NCBI RefSeq assembly: GCF_014199205.1
Contig: NZ_JACIJD010000027.1
Span: 1 to 47,275 of the forward strand
DNA from: Muricoccus pecuniae
Lineage (GTDB): Bacteria > Pseudomonadota > Alphaproteobacteria > Acetobacterales > Acetobacteraceae
DNA length: 47,275 nt
Direction of reading: 5' to 3'
Below, piece by piece: positions 32,857 to 41,139 of the stretch. The notes beneath the pieces were generated by a model, which searched no databases, was not told the DNA's origin, and saw only the letters and a program-made list of their open reading frames with translations. The position numbers and the translations under genes are program-made. The number at the start of each line of letters is the position of its first letter. The first letter of the stretch is position 1.

Positions 32857-33102
32857 ATGCCCCGCACCGCTGCCGCGTCCGTTCCGCACGATGCGGACGA
32901 CGCGCCCGCTGCCAAGCGTCGCCCCGGCCGGCCCTCGCCCGGCGACACCGTGCAAGTCACGCTCCGCATCCCTCGCGGCCAGCTCGCACAACTCGTTGAG
33001 GAAGGCGCCAGGCGCACCGCCGCGACCGGCCGCACCGTCACCGCGCAAGCCGTGATCATGGAGCTGCTGGAAGCGAAGTTTCCTTATAGACCGGGCGCCT
33101 GA
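32857..33102 (+). CDS. Ribbon-helix-helix DNA-binding protein
   Basis: An 81-aa protein. After a basic disordered N-terminus (to about residue 30) the RHH fold is clear: strand DTVQVTLRIP, helix GQLAQLVEEGARRTAATG, then VTAQAVIMELLEAKF. Such proteins bind DNA as dimers and often control plasmid genes. Repeats with 8-bp period flank the gene on both sides (32804-32825 and 33187-33202), suggesting it regulates itself and the DUF932 gene downstream. Confidence 0.75.
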   Translation: MPRTAAASVPHDADDAPAAKRRPGRPSPGDTVQVTLRIPRGQLAQLVEEGARRTAATGRTVTAQAVIMELLEAKFPYRPGA

Positions 33103-33186
33103 TCGTGCGCGGGCGAGATACCCCGGCCGCGGAGCGGCCCGGCGCTGGCTCTCCCAACACCTCACGAACTCGCGACCAGATTTATG

Positions 33187-33202
33187 ACTTTTAAACTTTT
33201 AA
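33187..33202 (+). promoter_or_regulatory. 8-bp-period repeats upstream of the DUF932 gene
   Basis: ACTTTTAA occurs twice in tandem (33187-33194, 33195-33202). Read on the minus strand this is the same AAAGT/AAGTT motif as at 32804-32825, in the opposite orientation. It lies 86 bp before the DUF932 start and probably belongs to its promoter. Confidence 0.5.
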
Positions 33203-33287
33203 AATGTTGACGGCAGGGGGAAGGGGGTGTAATGTCCCTTTCAGCCGAGACGCAATGCCTCGGTGGCTAGAGCAAAGGCGCTCTCCA

Positions 33288-34163
33288 ATGTCGTTCTTCC
33301 GTTCCTCTCGTTCCTTCGGCTCTACCCGCGCCGCGATGGGCGCCAGCCCGCTGTCCGACGGAGAGCTGATGCAGCTCGCCCCGTCCGCCTTCGCGACCGA
33401 GGCCCATTCCTCCCGCTCCGCGCGCTACGCCTACATCCCGACCGCGGACGTGATCGCAGGCCTACGGCGCGAGGGCTTCGCCCCCGTGCTGGCCCGTCAG
33501 ACCCGCCCGCGCGACGCCGAACGCAGCGGCCACACCAAGCACCTCATCCGCTTCCGCCACGAGGGCCAGGCCAACCAGCCGCGCCGCCTCGGCATGACCT
33601 TCCCCGAGGTCGTGCTCATCAACTCGCACGACGGAACCAGCGCCTACCACGTCACCGCGGGCGTGTTCCGCCTCGCCTGCCTGAATGGGATGGTGGTGTC
33701 GGACGGGCCGGAACGCTCAGTGAAGGTGCCGCACAAAGGCGACGTGGTGCGCCAGGTGATCGAAGGCAGCTTCGAGGTTCTGGACGCCTCGCGCCAAGCT
33801 ATCGAGGCGGCTGACGCCTGGACCGGCGTCACTCTCAACCGGGACGAACAGCACGCTCTCGCGGATGCGGCCCGCGTGCTGCGCTTCGGCGACGAGGAAG
33901 GCAACGTGTCCACTCCGATCCAGGCGGATCAGTTCCTACGCCCCCGCCGGGTCGCGGACGCCCTGGACGATCTGTGGACCACCTTTAACCGGGTGCAGGA
34001 AAATACCATCCGCGGCGGCCTCCAGGCGTGGGGCAGGGACGGCAACAACCGACCGCGCCGCGTCACCTCGCGCGAGGTCACGGGCATCGACCAGGACGTC
34101 AAGCTCAACCGCGCGCTGTGGATGCTGGGCGAGCGCATGGCGGCCCTCAAGGGCGCCGCCTGA
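33288..34163 (+). CDS. DUF932-family plasmid protein
   Basis: A 291-aa protein of the DUF932 family, commonly carried by plasmids and phages. Recognisable segments: ARYAYIPTADVIAGLRREGF near residue 43, HLIRFRHEG near 82, PEVVLINSHDGTSAYHVTAGVFRLACLNGM near 105-135 and NRALWMLGERMAAL at the end. The molecular role is unsettled. I chose the ATG at 33288 (SFFRSSRSFGSTRAA); the frame is open to 33204 but that part is poor. Confidence 0.8.
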   Translation: MSFFRSSRSFGSTRAAMGASPLSDGELMQLAPSAFATEAHSSRSARYAYIPTADVIAGLRREGFAPVLARQTRPRDAERSGHTKHLIRFRHEGQANQPRRLGMTFPEVVLINSHDGTSAYHVTAGVFRLACLNGMVVSDGPERSVKVPHKGDVVRQVIEGSFEVLDASRQAIEAADAWTGVTLNRDEQHALADAARVLRFGDEEGNVSTPIQADQFLRPRRVADALDDLWTTFNRVQENTIRGGLQAWGRDGNNRPRRVTSREVTGIDQDVKLNRALWMLGERMAALKGAA

Positions 34164-34233
34164 CGGGCCGGGGCGGGGAGCCGTCACCGCCCCTCCTTCC
34201 CCTCCTGCTCCACCCCGTCGAAAGCTCCGCACC

Positions 34234-34506
34234 ATGGATCGCCACGCCCTGCCCATCCTGGGCCTTCCGCTCATCCTCAACGACGATGCCGGCAACGGCC
34301 TGGCGCTCGGCACCAGCTCAGAAGATCCCGCCTACCTCCTGGCCGTGATCGAGGACGGCACCGGCCGCGCCATCATTCGCAACCTCATCGACGCCGAAAG
34401 CGAGGCGCTGTTGCTGGCCATGCTGAATCTGCGCGCGGCCGTGCGCGCCGCTGCGGCGATTCCGCCCTATCGTTCTGCGCCAGGCGCCACCGGGGCCTCG
34501 TCGTGA
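34234..34506 (+). CDS. Small hypothetical protein
   Basis: A 90-aa acidic protein (MDRHALPILGLPLILNDDAG, then PAYLLAVIEDGTGRAIIRNL and AESEALLLAMLNLRAA) with no recognised domain. It lies 70 bp after the DUF932 gene; an overlapping start for the next frame exists at 34503. Codon use matches the backbone. Confidence 0.55.
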   Translation: MDRHALPILGLPLILNDDAGNGLALGTSSEDPAYLLAVIEDGTGRAIIRNLIDAESEALLLAMLNLRAAVRAAAAIPPYRSAPGATGASS

Positions 34507-34634
34507 CCGCGTTGCAGGTGGTGCCGGCGGGCTTCGGCCCACCCCCGCTGTCCCGCTCCGCGCTCCGCCGCTGGCCGCCTCCGGGCGGCCTTCTGCGTTG
34601 CGGCAGGCCCCGCCGCCGGGCCATTACCCACCGC

Positions 34635-35000
34635 ATGTCGCCCGATCGATTCAACCAGTGCCTAGACCTGATCGGCTGGACCCGGCGAGGCGCCGCCCGT
34701 CGCCTCGGCTGCGATCCGGGCGCCGTGCGCCAGATGGCTAACGGCCGCCGGCCGGTTCATCCCGGCTTCGCCGCCTGGCTGGAAGGGCTGGCGGCAGCAC
34801 ACGCGCCGCTGTCGCCTGAGCTGCGCGAGATCGCGGAGCGCATGGGCTGCGACCGGGGGGAGTGGGTGCGCTACCCTCGCGGCATCCGGCCGCTGTCAGA
34901 TGACGAGGCCGAAGCCCTGCGCCGGGTCGCGGAAGCGCATGCCGCGGCTCCGCACCCCCCCGGGTGGACGAAGCAGAGTGACGGGACGGATTCCCCATAG
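34635..35000 (+). CDS. Helix-turn-helix protein
   Basis: A 121-aa protein with an N-terminal HTH: SPDRFNQCLDLIGWTRRGAA, then RLGCDPGAVRQMANGRRPVHPGFAAWL, the arrangement of XRE/Cro-like small regulators. The C-terminal half ends with LSDDEAEALRRVAEAHA. I chose the ATG at 34635 because upstream frame sequence (from 34503) is arginine/proline-rich and unprotein-like. Probable transcription factor of unknown target. Confidence 0.6.
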   Translation: MSPDRFNQCLDLIGWTRRGAARRLGCDPGAVRQMANGRRPVHPGFAAWLEGLAAAHAPLSPELREIAERMGCDRGEWVRYPRGIRPLSDDEAEALRRVAEAHAAAPHPPGWTKQSDGTDSP

Positions 35001-35081
35001 CCATCGCGAGCACGCCACCAACCGGCCCGTAGCCGCCTGATACCACGTCGCCGGGGCGCCGCATCGTCCATCGCGCGCTCA

Positions 35082-35096
35082 GCCGGCTTCGCCGGC
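35082..35096 (+). terminator. Possible hairpin downstream of the HTH gene
   Basis: GCCGGC-TTC-GCCGGC forms a six-base-pair stem about 80 bp after the stop of the HTH gene, ahead of the IS66 remnant. No T-run follows, so this is only a weak candidate. The rest of 35001-35180 shows nothing I can interpret. Confidence 0.3.
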
Positions 35097-35180
35097 CTGC
35101 CGTTCGCTCCGAGTTGCCAAGCTGCGCCGGGTTGGGTGGAAAAAGGCTGTTCAGGGTCTGCTTTAGGTGTCTGCTCCACC

Positions 35181-35797
35181 GTAAGCGAGAGCTACAGACC
35201 CTTGCTGGGTTCGATGGACGCTCAGTCAGCTTTCACGTTGGCCCAGTACCAGGGCATTAGCATCGTCGATGCGGCTGTTGGGCCAGCCATCGGCAAGGCG
35301 GGTCAGCAGGTCGGTGAGGCAGCGCTGCGGGTCGACACTGTTCAGCTTGCACGCCTCGACCAGGGAGGCGAGGTCAGCCGTGCGGCGCCCGCCGTCATCG
35401 CCGCTGGCAAACAGGGCGTTCTTCCAGCTGAGGACCACGGGGCGGATGGCGCGCTCGACGGTGTTGGAGTTCATGTCCACTCGACCGTCCTCGAGGAACC
35501 TTTGGAATCCCGCACCGCGGTTCAGGGCGTAGCGGATCGCGCCTGCCGTGGGGCTGCCACCGGGCAGGCGTGCCAGCCGCTGCTCCAGCAAGGCGAACAG
35601 GTCCTCGACCAGTGGCCGGCTCCTGGCCTGCCGCGTGGTCCGTCGCTGCTCGGGTATCTGGCCGCGGATCTCGGCCCGACGGCGTAGAGGGCGGCGATCC
35701 GCTCCAGCGCCTCCGCCGCGATCGGTGCCGTCTTCTTCCGGGCCAGGTCGTAGAACTCGCGACGCACATGGCTCCAGCAGAACGCCAGCGTCACGCC
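35181..35797 (-). pseudogene. IS66 TnpC C-terminal fragment with terminal repeat
   Basis: The IS66 tip GTAAGCGAGAGCTACAG at 35181 matches the right end of the IS66 element at the start of the window. The minus-strand frames give TLAFCWSHVRREFYDLARK, then after a frameshift near 35680 PLVEDLFALLEQRLARLPGG, NTVERAIRPVVLSWKNALF and CKLNSVDPQRCLTDL. The N-terminal two thirds are gone and the fragment abuts the 3' end of repA, so this is an old, differently derived IS66 copy, not a duplicate of the intact one. Confidence 0.9.
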
Positions 35798-35842
35798 GGG
35801 GCCGCCCCGCTGGATCCGCGGTCCGCGTGGCCCGATCCCCGG

Positions 35843-36790
35843 TCAGGCGAGACTCTTGGGGGCGATCGGTGGCGGTGTGTATCGGAGGATCAGCCCCTTG
35901 TCGGTCACCTCCACCCCTTTCTCCGCGGCCTCCGGATAGACAGCCAGTGCTGCGGGCAAGACCTTGCTCAGGAACGCCCGCTTGAAGGCTCCTAATGCTC
36001 CGTAGGAGGGCCCGAACTGCCGGTGGAGGGCAGGCCAGGGGATTGGAGTTGGGCGGCGTATGGAATGGAGCCTGTAGGCGAGCCAGCAATATACATCGAT
36101 CGCCATCGAGGAGTGGCTGATGTGACGTATCGCCCGCTCCTCAAGAGGAACGGCGTGTTCCCTCAGGCTGTTGAAGAAGCCTTCGCTGAGCACGACGCCT
36201 TCGCTGAACATGCTCGACTGGCGCTCGTCGTGGGTCGCGGAGGCGCTAAACAGTAGCCCTTCCTCGACGATCGACTGGTTCCGTACCGCACGGACGCCGT
36301 TCCGTTCGCTGTGGAAAGTGAGGCGACACGTCGCAATCCGCTCCGCTTGCTGCCGAACCAGGTTGTAGGAGTTGCCACCAGCCTTCTTGTCGAGGCGCTT
36401 GAACCAAGCGTTCATGCTTCCGCCAAGTTCGACGCTGCGGCTGCCTGTCCTCAACGCTTCTGTCTGGAGGTAGATCAGGATGAGTCGGGCGGTCGGGCCG
36501 TACGGCACCCCCACCCATTCGTCCGCTTTCCCAGGAGCTGCCCGTCGTCCGGGCTCTACGAGTAGGACAACCTGCCCGTTCTCGAGCCTCCAGGCCTCAT
36601 CGTCCGGGATCTTGGAATGGGGGAGAGCCGTCATGGCCCATCCCGAATAGAGAAAACTCGGGATGCCGACTTCCTCATCGGCTCCGTAAGCGGCGACGAT
36701 CTCCACGAGGCCACGGCTGTCTGAGCGGGCGATGGCACCAAGCCTGCCATGCTCCTCTACGAGCTTTCTAGCCTCCTGGACCTCACGCAA
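35843..36790 (-). CDS. repA: RepA-type plasmid replication initiator
   Basis: A 315-aa protein of the plasmid RepA_C family. Typical blocks: GIPSFLYSGWAMTALPHSKI near residue 42, VVLLVEPGRRA, VGVPYGPTARLILIYLQTEA near 93-112, SMNAWFKRLDKKAGG, QAERIATCRLTF, and MAIDVYCWLAYRLHSIRRPTP near 230. It probably binds the iterons upstream of its start (36856-37192) to open the origin. The start is a TTG at 36790; an alternative downstream start is possible. An IS66 fragment begins about 45 bp past the stop, but the gene looks complete. Confidence 0.88.
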   Translation of the reverse strand: MREVQEARKLVEEHGRLGAIARSDSRGLVEIVAAYGADEEVGIPSFLYSGWAMTALPHSKIPDDEAWRLENGQVVLLVEPGRRAAPGKADEWVGVPYGPTARLILIYLQTEALRTGSRSVELGGSMNAWFKRLDKKAGGNSYNLVRQQAERIATCRLTFHSERNGVRAVRNQSIVEEGLLFSASATHDERQSSMFSEGVVLSEGFFNSLREHAVPLEERAIRHISHSSMAIDVYCWLAYRLHSIRRPTPIPWPALHRQFGPSYGALGAFKRAFLSKVLPAALAVYPEAAEKGVEVTDKGLILRYTPPPIAPKSLA

Positions 36791-36855
36791 AGCGCCACTC
36801 CCGCACCTTCATTCACAAGGAGGACCTTTGCACCAACCGGCGGGGAATGGAGCCC

Positions 36856-37192
36856 TTGGACCTTGGTCATCGAAGCTACTGGAAAAGCTAGTTGTAGATT
36901 CTTCTACTTGAGTCATGACCGAGGTCCAAAGGAACAACCGGGGTAAGTGCTTGTTTCCTAACGCGGGCCACTGTCTCGGCTCCGGCGCCTCGGATGACCA
37001 GTATCCAAGCCGGTATGACCAAGGTCCAATTCCTGGCCGGCCCAGGCTGTGGATTTCGCTAGCGCGAGGGTGGACCAGCGACTCCACGACTCGGAAGTGC
37101 AGGGTTTGAAGGTAACAGCGCTTGGACGTTGGTCACGGAGGAGCCCGGCCTTGGACTTTGGTCACGCGGCGCGGAGGTTGGACCTTGGTCAC
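36856..37192. repeat. oriV: Origin of replication: seven 15-bp iterons
   Basis: Seven copies of TTGGACCTTGGTCAY lie upstream of repA. Plus strand: 36856-36870, 37122-37136, 37151-37165 and 37178-37192. Minus strand: 36915-36929, 36994-37008 (degenerate) and 37015-37029. Each holds an imperfectly palindromic core GACC-WW-GGTC. A DnaA-box-like TGTGGATTT is at 37048-37056. Iterons beside a RepA-type gene mark an iteron-controlled origin. Confidence 0.88.
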
Positions 37193-37401
37193 GACGCGCA
37201 TGGGTGCCCCGGCTTATTCCGACGCTTCCGCCATCTGGCTGTTCAGGAGGTTCCGGTCCGCCGCTCTCGTGAGGGTTTCGAGAGGGCATCGCCAGCTCAC
37301 CTGATCGACCCCCCACGTCACATTCGCCGCGCTGCATCTGGGCAGATCCCTGATGCATGCCCGTTCGGACCAGGCTGCTAAGCACTAGGTAGGGGACTCA
37401 T

Positions 37402-37884
37402 TCAGGTCCACTCGCTGACGGCAGCGACGAGGGCGAGACTGGCGAGGTAGTTTCGCGCGAGGCGGTCGTAGCGGGTGGCCAGCCTTCGCCAGTTCTTGAG
37501 GCGGCAGAACAGGCGCTCAATGACGTTGCGGCGCTTGTAGGCACGGTGGTCGAGTGGGTAGGGCACGGTGCGGGTGGCGGTGGACGGGATAACGGCCTTG
37601 ATGCGCCTGTCTTTCAGCCAGCGGCGGAGGCTTTCGGCGTCATAGGCCTTGTCAGCGAGAAGACGCCGGGGGCGTGCCACGGCCTGGAGCAGCGGCAGGG
37701 CCATGGTGATGTCGGCGACGTTGCCGGGCGTCAGCGCGAAGGCGAGCGGTCGGCCACGATCATCGGCCAGGCAATGGATTTTCGAGGTGCGACCGCCACG
37801 CGAGCGCCCGACCGCTTGCGTCCACTCCCCCCTTTTCCGCCAGCCGCCGAGCGGTGGGCTTTCACATGCGAGCTGTCGAGGTTC
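37402..37884 (-). pseudogene. IS5-family transposase, C-terminal part (element B)
   Basis: From the junction near 37880 the frame runs LNLDSSHVKAHRSAAGGKGG. After the slippery run AAAAGGGGGG it continues in another frame with AVGRSRGGRTSKIHCLADD, RGRPLAFALTPGNVADI, LLADKAYDAESLRRWL and IERLFCRLKNWRRLATRYD, ending at 37402. This is the DDE second half of an IS427-type transposase; the A-G slip run is where such elements use programmed frameshifting. The N-terminal half is missing. Confidence 0.8.
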
Positions 37885-38347
37885 AGGGCCGCTCCCTTGT
37901 GGTCGCTCATCTGCCCTTCGGAGAGGAGCAGGACCACGGGGCGGCCCCGACCGTCGCAGACGGCATGGAGCTTGGAGTTCAGGCCGCCTTTGGTACGCCC
38001 GATACGGCGGGGAACAGCCCCTTTTTGAGCAGACTTGCGGCCGTGCGGTGCGCCTTGAGGTGGGTGGCGTCGATCATCAGCCGGTCCGGTTCGCCTTTGC
38101 GCCCGGCAAGCCCGGCGAAGATGCGGTTGAACACGCCTAGGCGGCTCCAGCGGATGAAGCGGTTGTAGAGCGTCTTGTGCGGCCCGTACTCGGCCGGGGC
38201 GTCACGCCAGCGCAGCCCGTTACGGATGACGTGGAGGATGCCGCTGACGACCCGCTGGTCGTCCACCCGCGGTACCCCGTGCGAGAGCGGGAAGTAGGGC
38301 GTGATCCGCCGCACCTGAGCCTTCGTGAGCCAAAACAGGTCAGCCAT
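37884..38347 (-). pseudogene. IS5-family transposase, N-terminal part (element A)
   Basis: From MADLFWLTKAQVRRITPYFP the frame continues through VISGILH-like VVSGILHVIRNGLRWRD, GPHKTLYNRFIRWSRLGVF and LMIDATHLKAHRTAASLLKK. After an AAAAAGGGG slip run, the second frame gives IGRTKGGLNSKLHAVCDGRG and LLLSEGQMSDHKGAAL, where element B takes over. The C-terminal catalytic residues of element A are lost, so the hybrid would depend on element B for a DDE core. Confidence 0.8.
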
Positions 38348-38427
38348 GGCAGCACCTCCGGCCGCCATGGAATCAGCCAATCCACTCAGCGCATAGCCCC
38401 GATTAACGGGTCCTGAGCCTAGGCTCT

Positions 38428-38800
38428 CGGCTCAGGCGGTCCCGACCTGATCTCAACGAAATGCGCCGAGGTGCACTCCGACGCCCCTCCCTGGGAGATC
38501 AGGCTGCTCGAGAGCTGGATCTAAGAGGGAACGCCACGGCGGTGCGAGACGTCGGAGTTGCCCCAAGTTGGTGTCGCTAAGCCGCGGCGGTCGCACCTGA
38601 AGGTTACCGGCCTGGGGTCGTCAGAACCCCCCGGAAGGCTGCCGTCATTCGGTTCCTGGCTCCGCAACCGGCACGTGCTCCACCGTCAGGACCACCGCCG
38701 GACAGCAGTTTGGTGGCCCGTGATTCAGCATCGGCCGTGGCTCCCCCGAAACAGGCAGCACTGCCCACCGCCGATAGCACCGGATCCTTGGCTGGCCGAG
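38428..38800. other. Gene-free region between the IS5 hybrid and the partition array
   Basis: About 370 bp with only short, out-of-character open frames. No repeat, RNA or gene could be supported. It may be the eroded outer end of the tandem RHH array that follows. Confidence 0.4.
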
Positions 38801-38856
38801 TGGTCATGTTGCCATATGACCACGCGGCCCCCTCCCCCTCCCCTGCCATTCCCTCT

Positions 38857-39080
38857 TTACCCGCGGCATCGCCGTGTCGGGCCCCACGACGTCACGAACC
38901 AGGGCTTGGCCGGTCCTTTCTGGAAGCGCAGTTCGAAAAGGTCGCGGACCTATACGCCCCGCTCAAGCGCGTCGGGGCGCGGCCCCTTCTTGCCGGCGGG
39001 TGCAGGTGGACGACGGCGGGATCCGCCGCGTCCTCCGGAGGTAAGCTCCCTTGCTCTGAGGGCGAGGTCCGTGGAGCTGA
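38857..39080 (-). pseudogene. Decayed RHH partition gene, copy C
   Basis: Minus-strand translation gives DAADPAVVHLHPPA in one frame, GKKGPRPDALERGV in the next, then a TAG where the intact copy has lysine, followed by LFELRFQKGPAKPWFV and TRRCRG before the stop at 38857. It aligns throughout with the C-terminal half of the intact gene at 39916-40269 but has a frameshift and a nonsense codon. A 19-bp site follows it, as for the other copies. Confidence 0.75.
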
Positions 39081-39406
39081 CCATGGGTAGATCTGCGACC
39101 AAGCCAGGCGCGCTTGATGCCTGCCGGGCCAAATTCCGCGACCTCGCGAGCGGTGAAGCGATTGAAACGGAGTGGGACGGCCCGCTGCTGCCGAACATTT
39201 CAAGCCGGCGGTCGCAGCCGCTGCCTGCTCCACCGTCAGCGGCGATCGATGGATCAGCGCTCTGGTCGGCTCGTGGCTCGCCAGAGGGTTTCAGCCGCTT
39301 AAGAGAAGGTAAGAACGTCCACCATTTGGCCCGTGGCCAACGGAACAGATGACCGAACGGTCATGTCGCCATATGACCACTGGGCCCTCTCCTTCCCTTC
39401 CGCTTC

Positions 39407-39640
39407 TTACCCGCGGCGGCGTCGTGGCGGGCGCGACGGCGGCACGCGCCAGGGCCCGGCCAACCCTTTCTGGGAAGCCCAACTCCCTATCGCCTCGGGG
39501 AGAGGGTCGTGGATCTTCGAGCCCCGCTCGACTGCGTTAGAGGCCCAAGGCCTTCTTAGCGGCCGGATGCAGGTAGACGACGGAGGGGGCAGGCCGTCCG
39601 TGGCAAGTTCGGTGGTGCTGTTCATCGTGTATCTGGCGAC
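39407..39640 (-). pseudogene. Decayed RHH partition gene, copy B
   Basis: One frame gives APSVVYLHPAAKKALGL and the next NAVERGSKIHDPLPEAIGSW then ASQKGLAGPWRVPPSRPPRR, so a single frameshift near 39540 breaks an otherwise close copy of the RHH gene. The stop context TTACCCGCGGCGGCG and the 19-bp site beyond it are shared with the intact copy. Copies B and C also resemble each other farther upstream (39112-39260 and 39640-39780), supporting tandem duplication. Confidence 0.8.
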
Positions 39641-39915
39641 CAAGCCAGGGCGTTTGATGCCTGCCCCGACAAGTTCCGCGATCGGTTTGCCGGCTGCCGC
39701 CAGTGCATTCCAAGCCGGCCGCCGGCTCAAGGATCAACGGCCTCCACTCCCGACCGCTCTGGTCGGTGCGTGCACCAGCATCGGGGCCTCGCCCTACCGG
39801 GCAGGCAGATGGCCGACTTCCGGGAGATGTAGGCTATCCGGCAAGGTGACCCCGTGGTCATGTTGCCATATGACCACCGGGCCCTCTCCCCTCCCCTCGC
39901 CTCCCCTTCAGCTTC

Positions 39916-40269
39916 TTACCCGCGGCGGCGTCGTGGCGGGCCAGAGGACGGGACGCGCCAAGGCCCGGCTAATCCTTTCTGGGAAGCCCAGCTCTCTATG
40001 GCCTCGAGGAGAAGGTCGTGGACCTTCACGCCCCGCTCTACCGCGTAGAGGCGCAGGGCCTTCTTGCCGGCCGGATGCAGGTAGACGACAGAGGGATCGG
40101 CGGCATCCTCCAGAGGCCGGCGCCCCCTAACTTGCACCATCTCCGGCTCGCCAACTGCCCTGTGTGCGGGAGTCAGCGACGGTGCAGCCGACGGGGGTGA
40201 AGCGACCCGCGGTGGCTCGACCATCAGCGACGCTGCGTATGAAACAGGGGCTCCCGGACGCTTGCTCAC
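39916..40269 (-). CDS. RHH partition partner (ParB/ParG-like)
   Basis: A 117-aa protein with a disordered proline/alanine-rich N-terminus and a C-terminal RHH fold (residues about 65-105): strand PSVVYLHP, helix GKKALRLYAVERG, helix VKVHDLLLEAIESWASQ. It starts with a GTG overlapping the parA stop (40266-40269), the normal position for the centromere-binding partner of a ParA. RHH partners such as ParG or omega bind short repeats and stimulate ParA. The nine 19-bp sites around the locus are its likely targets. An internal ATG near 40140 is an alternative start. Confidence 0.8.
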   Translation of the reverse strand: MSKRPGAPVSYAASLMVEPPRVASPPSAAPSLTPAHRAVGEPEMVQVRGRRPLEDAADPSVVYLHPAGKKALRLYAVERGVKVHDLLLEAIESWASQKGLAGPWRVPSSGPPRRRRG

Positions 40270-41021
40270 GCGACCAGCTCCTTCCTGCTGGACGTCTTGG
40301 CCCGAACCCGCTTAGCCGTCCCGTCGGCTTGCGTGCCAGCATCCTGGTCCGGCACCTTCGAAGCTCCACCGTCATATGGCCCAATGGCCATGATGCCAGA
40401 GCGCTGAAGCCACCCCCACACCTCCGCCAGCTCTGCACGCGCTCGACCTTCCGGCTCACGCTCCTGCGGTGTCAGGCCCTCTGCATAAGCATACGGGTAG
40501 CTGATCGAGGCTGAGACGGCCGTGGGACAGACATCAGCGCCCATGGCCACGAGGGCTTCTCGGGCCAGGGCAACCGCACGGACGCGCTTGTCGGGTGGCG
40601 ATTGCCACAGGATGACGCCGGTGCGCCGCTTCTGGGCACTCGCCACGCGGAGGCTCTCCTGCACGCTCTCGAGGTCCTCCGGGTTCGGCCGGGTGACGAC
40701 CAGGGCGCCGGTCGAGGAGTCCAGCGCCGCGTTGACGGCGGGCGTTGCCGTCGGAGGCGTATCCACAAGGATGAGGTCGACGCCCTGGGCACGGAAGCCT
40801 TCGATCTGCGCGGCGAGGCCTCCGGGCGCCGGAACGACCACCAGCGGGACCGGGATCCCCGCTGCAGCCCGGCGCTGGCCCCAGCGGAAGCATGTGGGCT
40901 GTGGGTCTGCGTCGATCACGACCACTCGGCGGCCCGCCTTCAATGCCTCGACCGCAAGACAGCGAACGGCGGTCGACTTCCCGGTTCCGCCTTTCCGGGC
41001 AAGGACACTGACGACGAGCAT
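40266..41021 (-). CDS. parA: ParA-family partition ATPase
   Basis: A 251-aa Walker-type ATPase. The deviant Walker A motif KGGTGKST is at residues 10-17, with VVVIDADPQ near 37 and the Walker B region LILVDTPP near 78. There is no N-terminal HTH, so this is a short type Ib-like ParA, which normally pairs with an RHH partner that also represses the operon. I chose the ATG at 41021 since the motif normally lies about ten residues from the start. The C-terminal 45 residues are a basic, threonine-rich extension. One 19-bp site lies about 70 bp upstream of the start. Confidence 0.92.
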   Translation of the reverse strand: MLVVSVLARKGGTGKSTAVRCLAVEALKAGRRVVVIDADPQPTCFRWGQRRAAAGIPVPLVVVPAPGGLAAQIEGFRAQGVDLILVDTPPTATPAVNAALDSSTGALVVTRPNPEDLESVQESLRVASAQKRRTGVILWQSPPDKRVRAVALAREALVAMGADVCPTAVSASISYPYAYAEGLTPQEREPEGRARAELAEVWGWLQRSGIMAIGPYDGGASKVPDQDAGTQADGTAKRVRAKTSSRKELVA

Positions 41022-41139
41022 GGCGGCCTCCGGACAGAATGACCCACGTGCCGTAGCGCACCGCGGCCACACGATCAATGTGCGAGGCGGCCATTGCGCC
41101 ATATGACGTGCTGGCACGGGGGCGCAGTGGCGCGGCATG

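Larger units (their letters stand above)
37391..38427 (-). mobile_element. Hybrid of two IS5-family elements
   Basis: Minus-strand sequence starts as one IS5-family (IS427-like) transposase and changes near 37880 to a different one. Both contribute the same catalytic block (LMIDATHLKAHRTAA, then LNLDSSHVKAHRSAAG), so the block is duplicated inside one continuous frame. The right-hand tip holds GAGCCTAGGCTCAGGACCC (38409-38427, minus strand) and the left tip is near 37391. Two different ends imply recombination between two elements. Confidence 0.75.

Noticed and set aside
36856-37192. Possibility that the repeats are a CRISPR array
   Set aside because: The repeats are 15 bp, occur in both orientations with unequal spacing, and sit beside repA without cas genes; they are iterons.
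38558-39352. 264-aa plus-strand open frame in the duplicated region
   Set aside because: It crosses a 19-bp site and decayed copy C on the other strand, is proline/arginine-rich and shows no domain.
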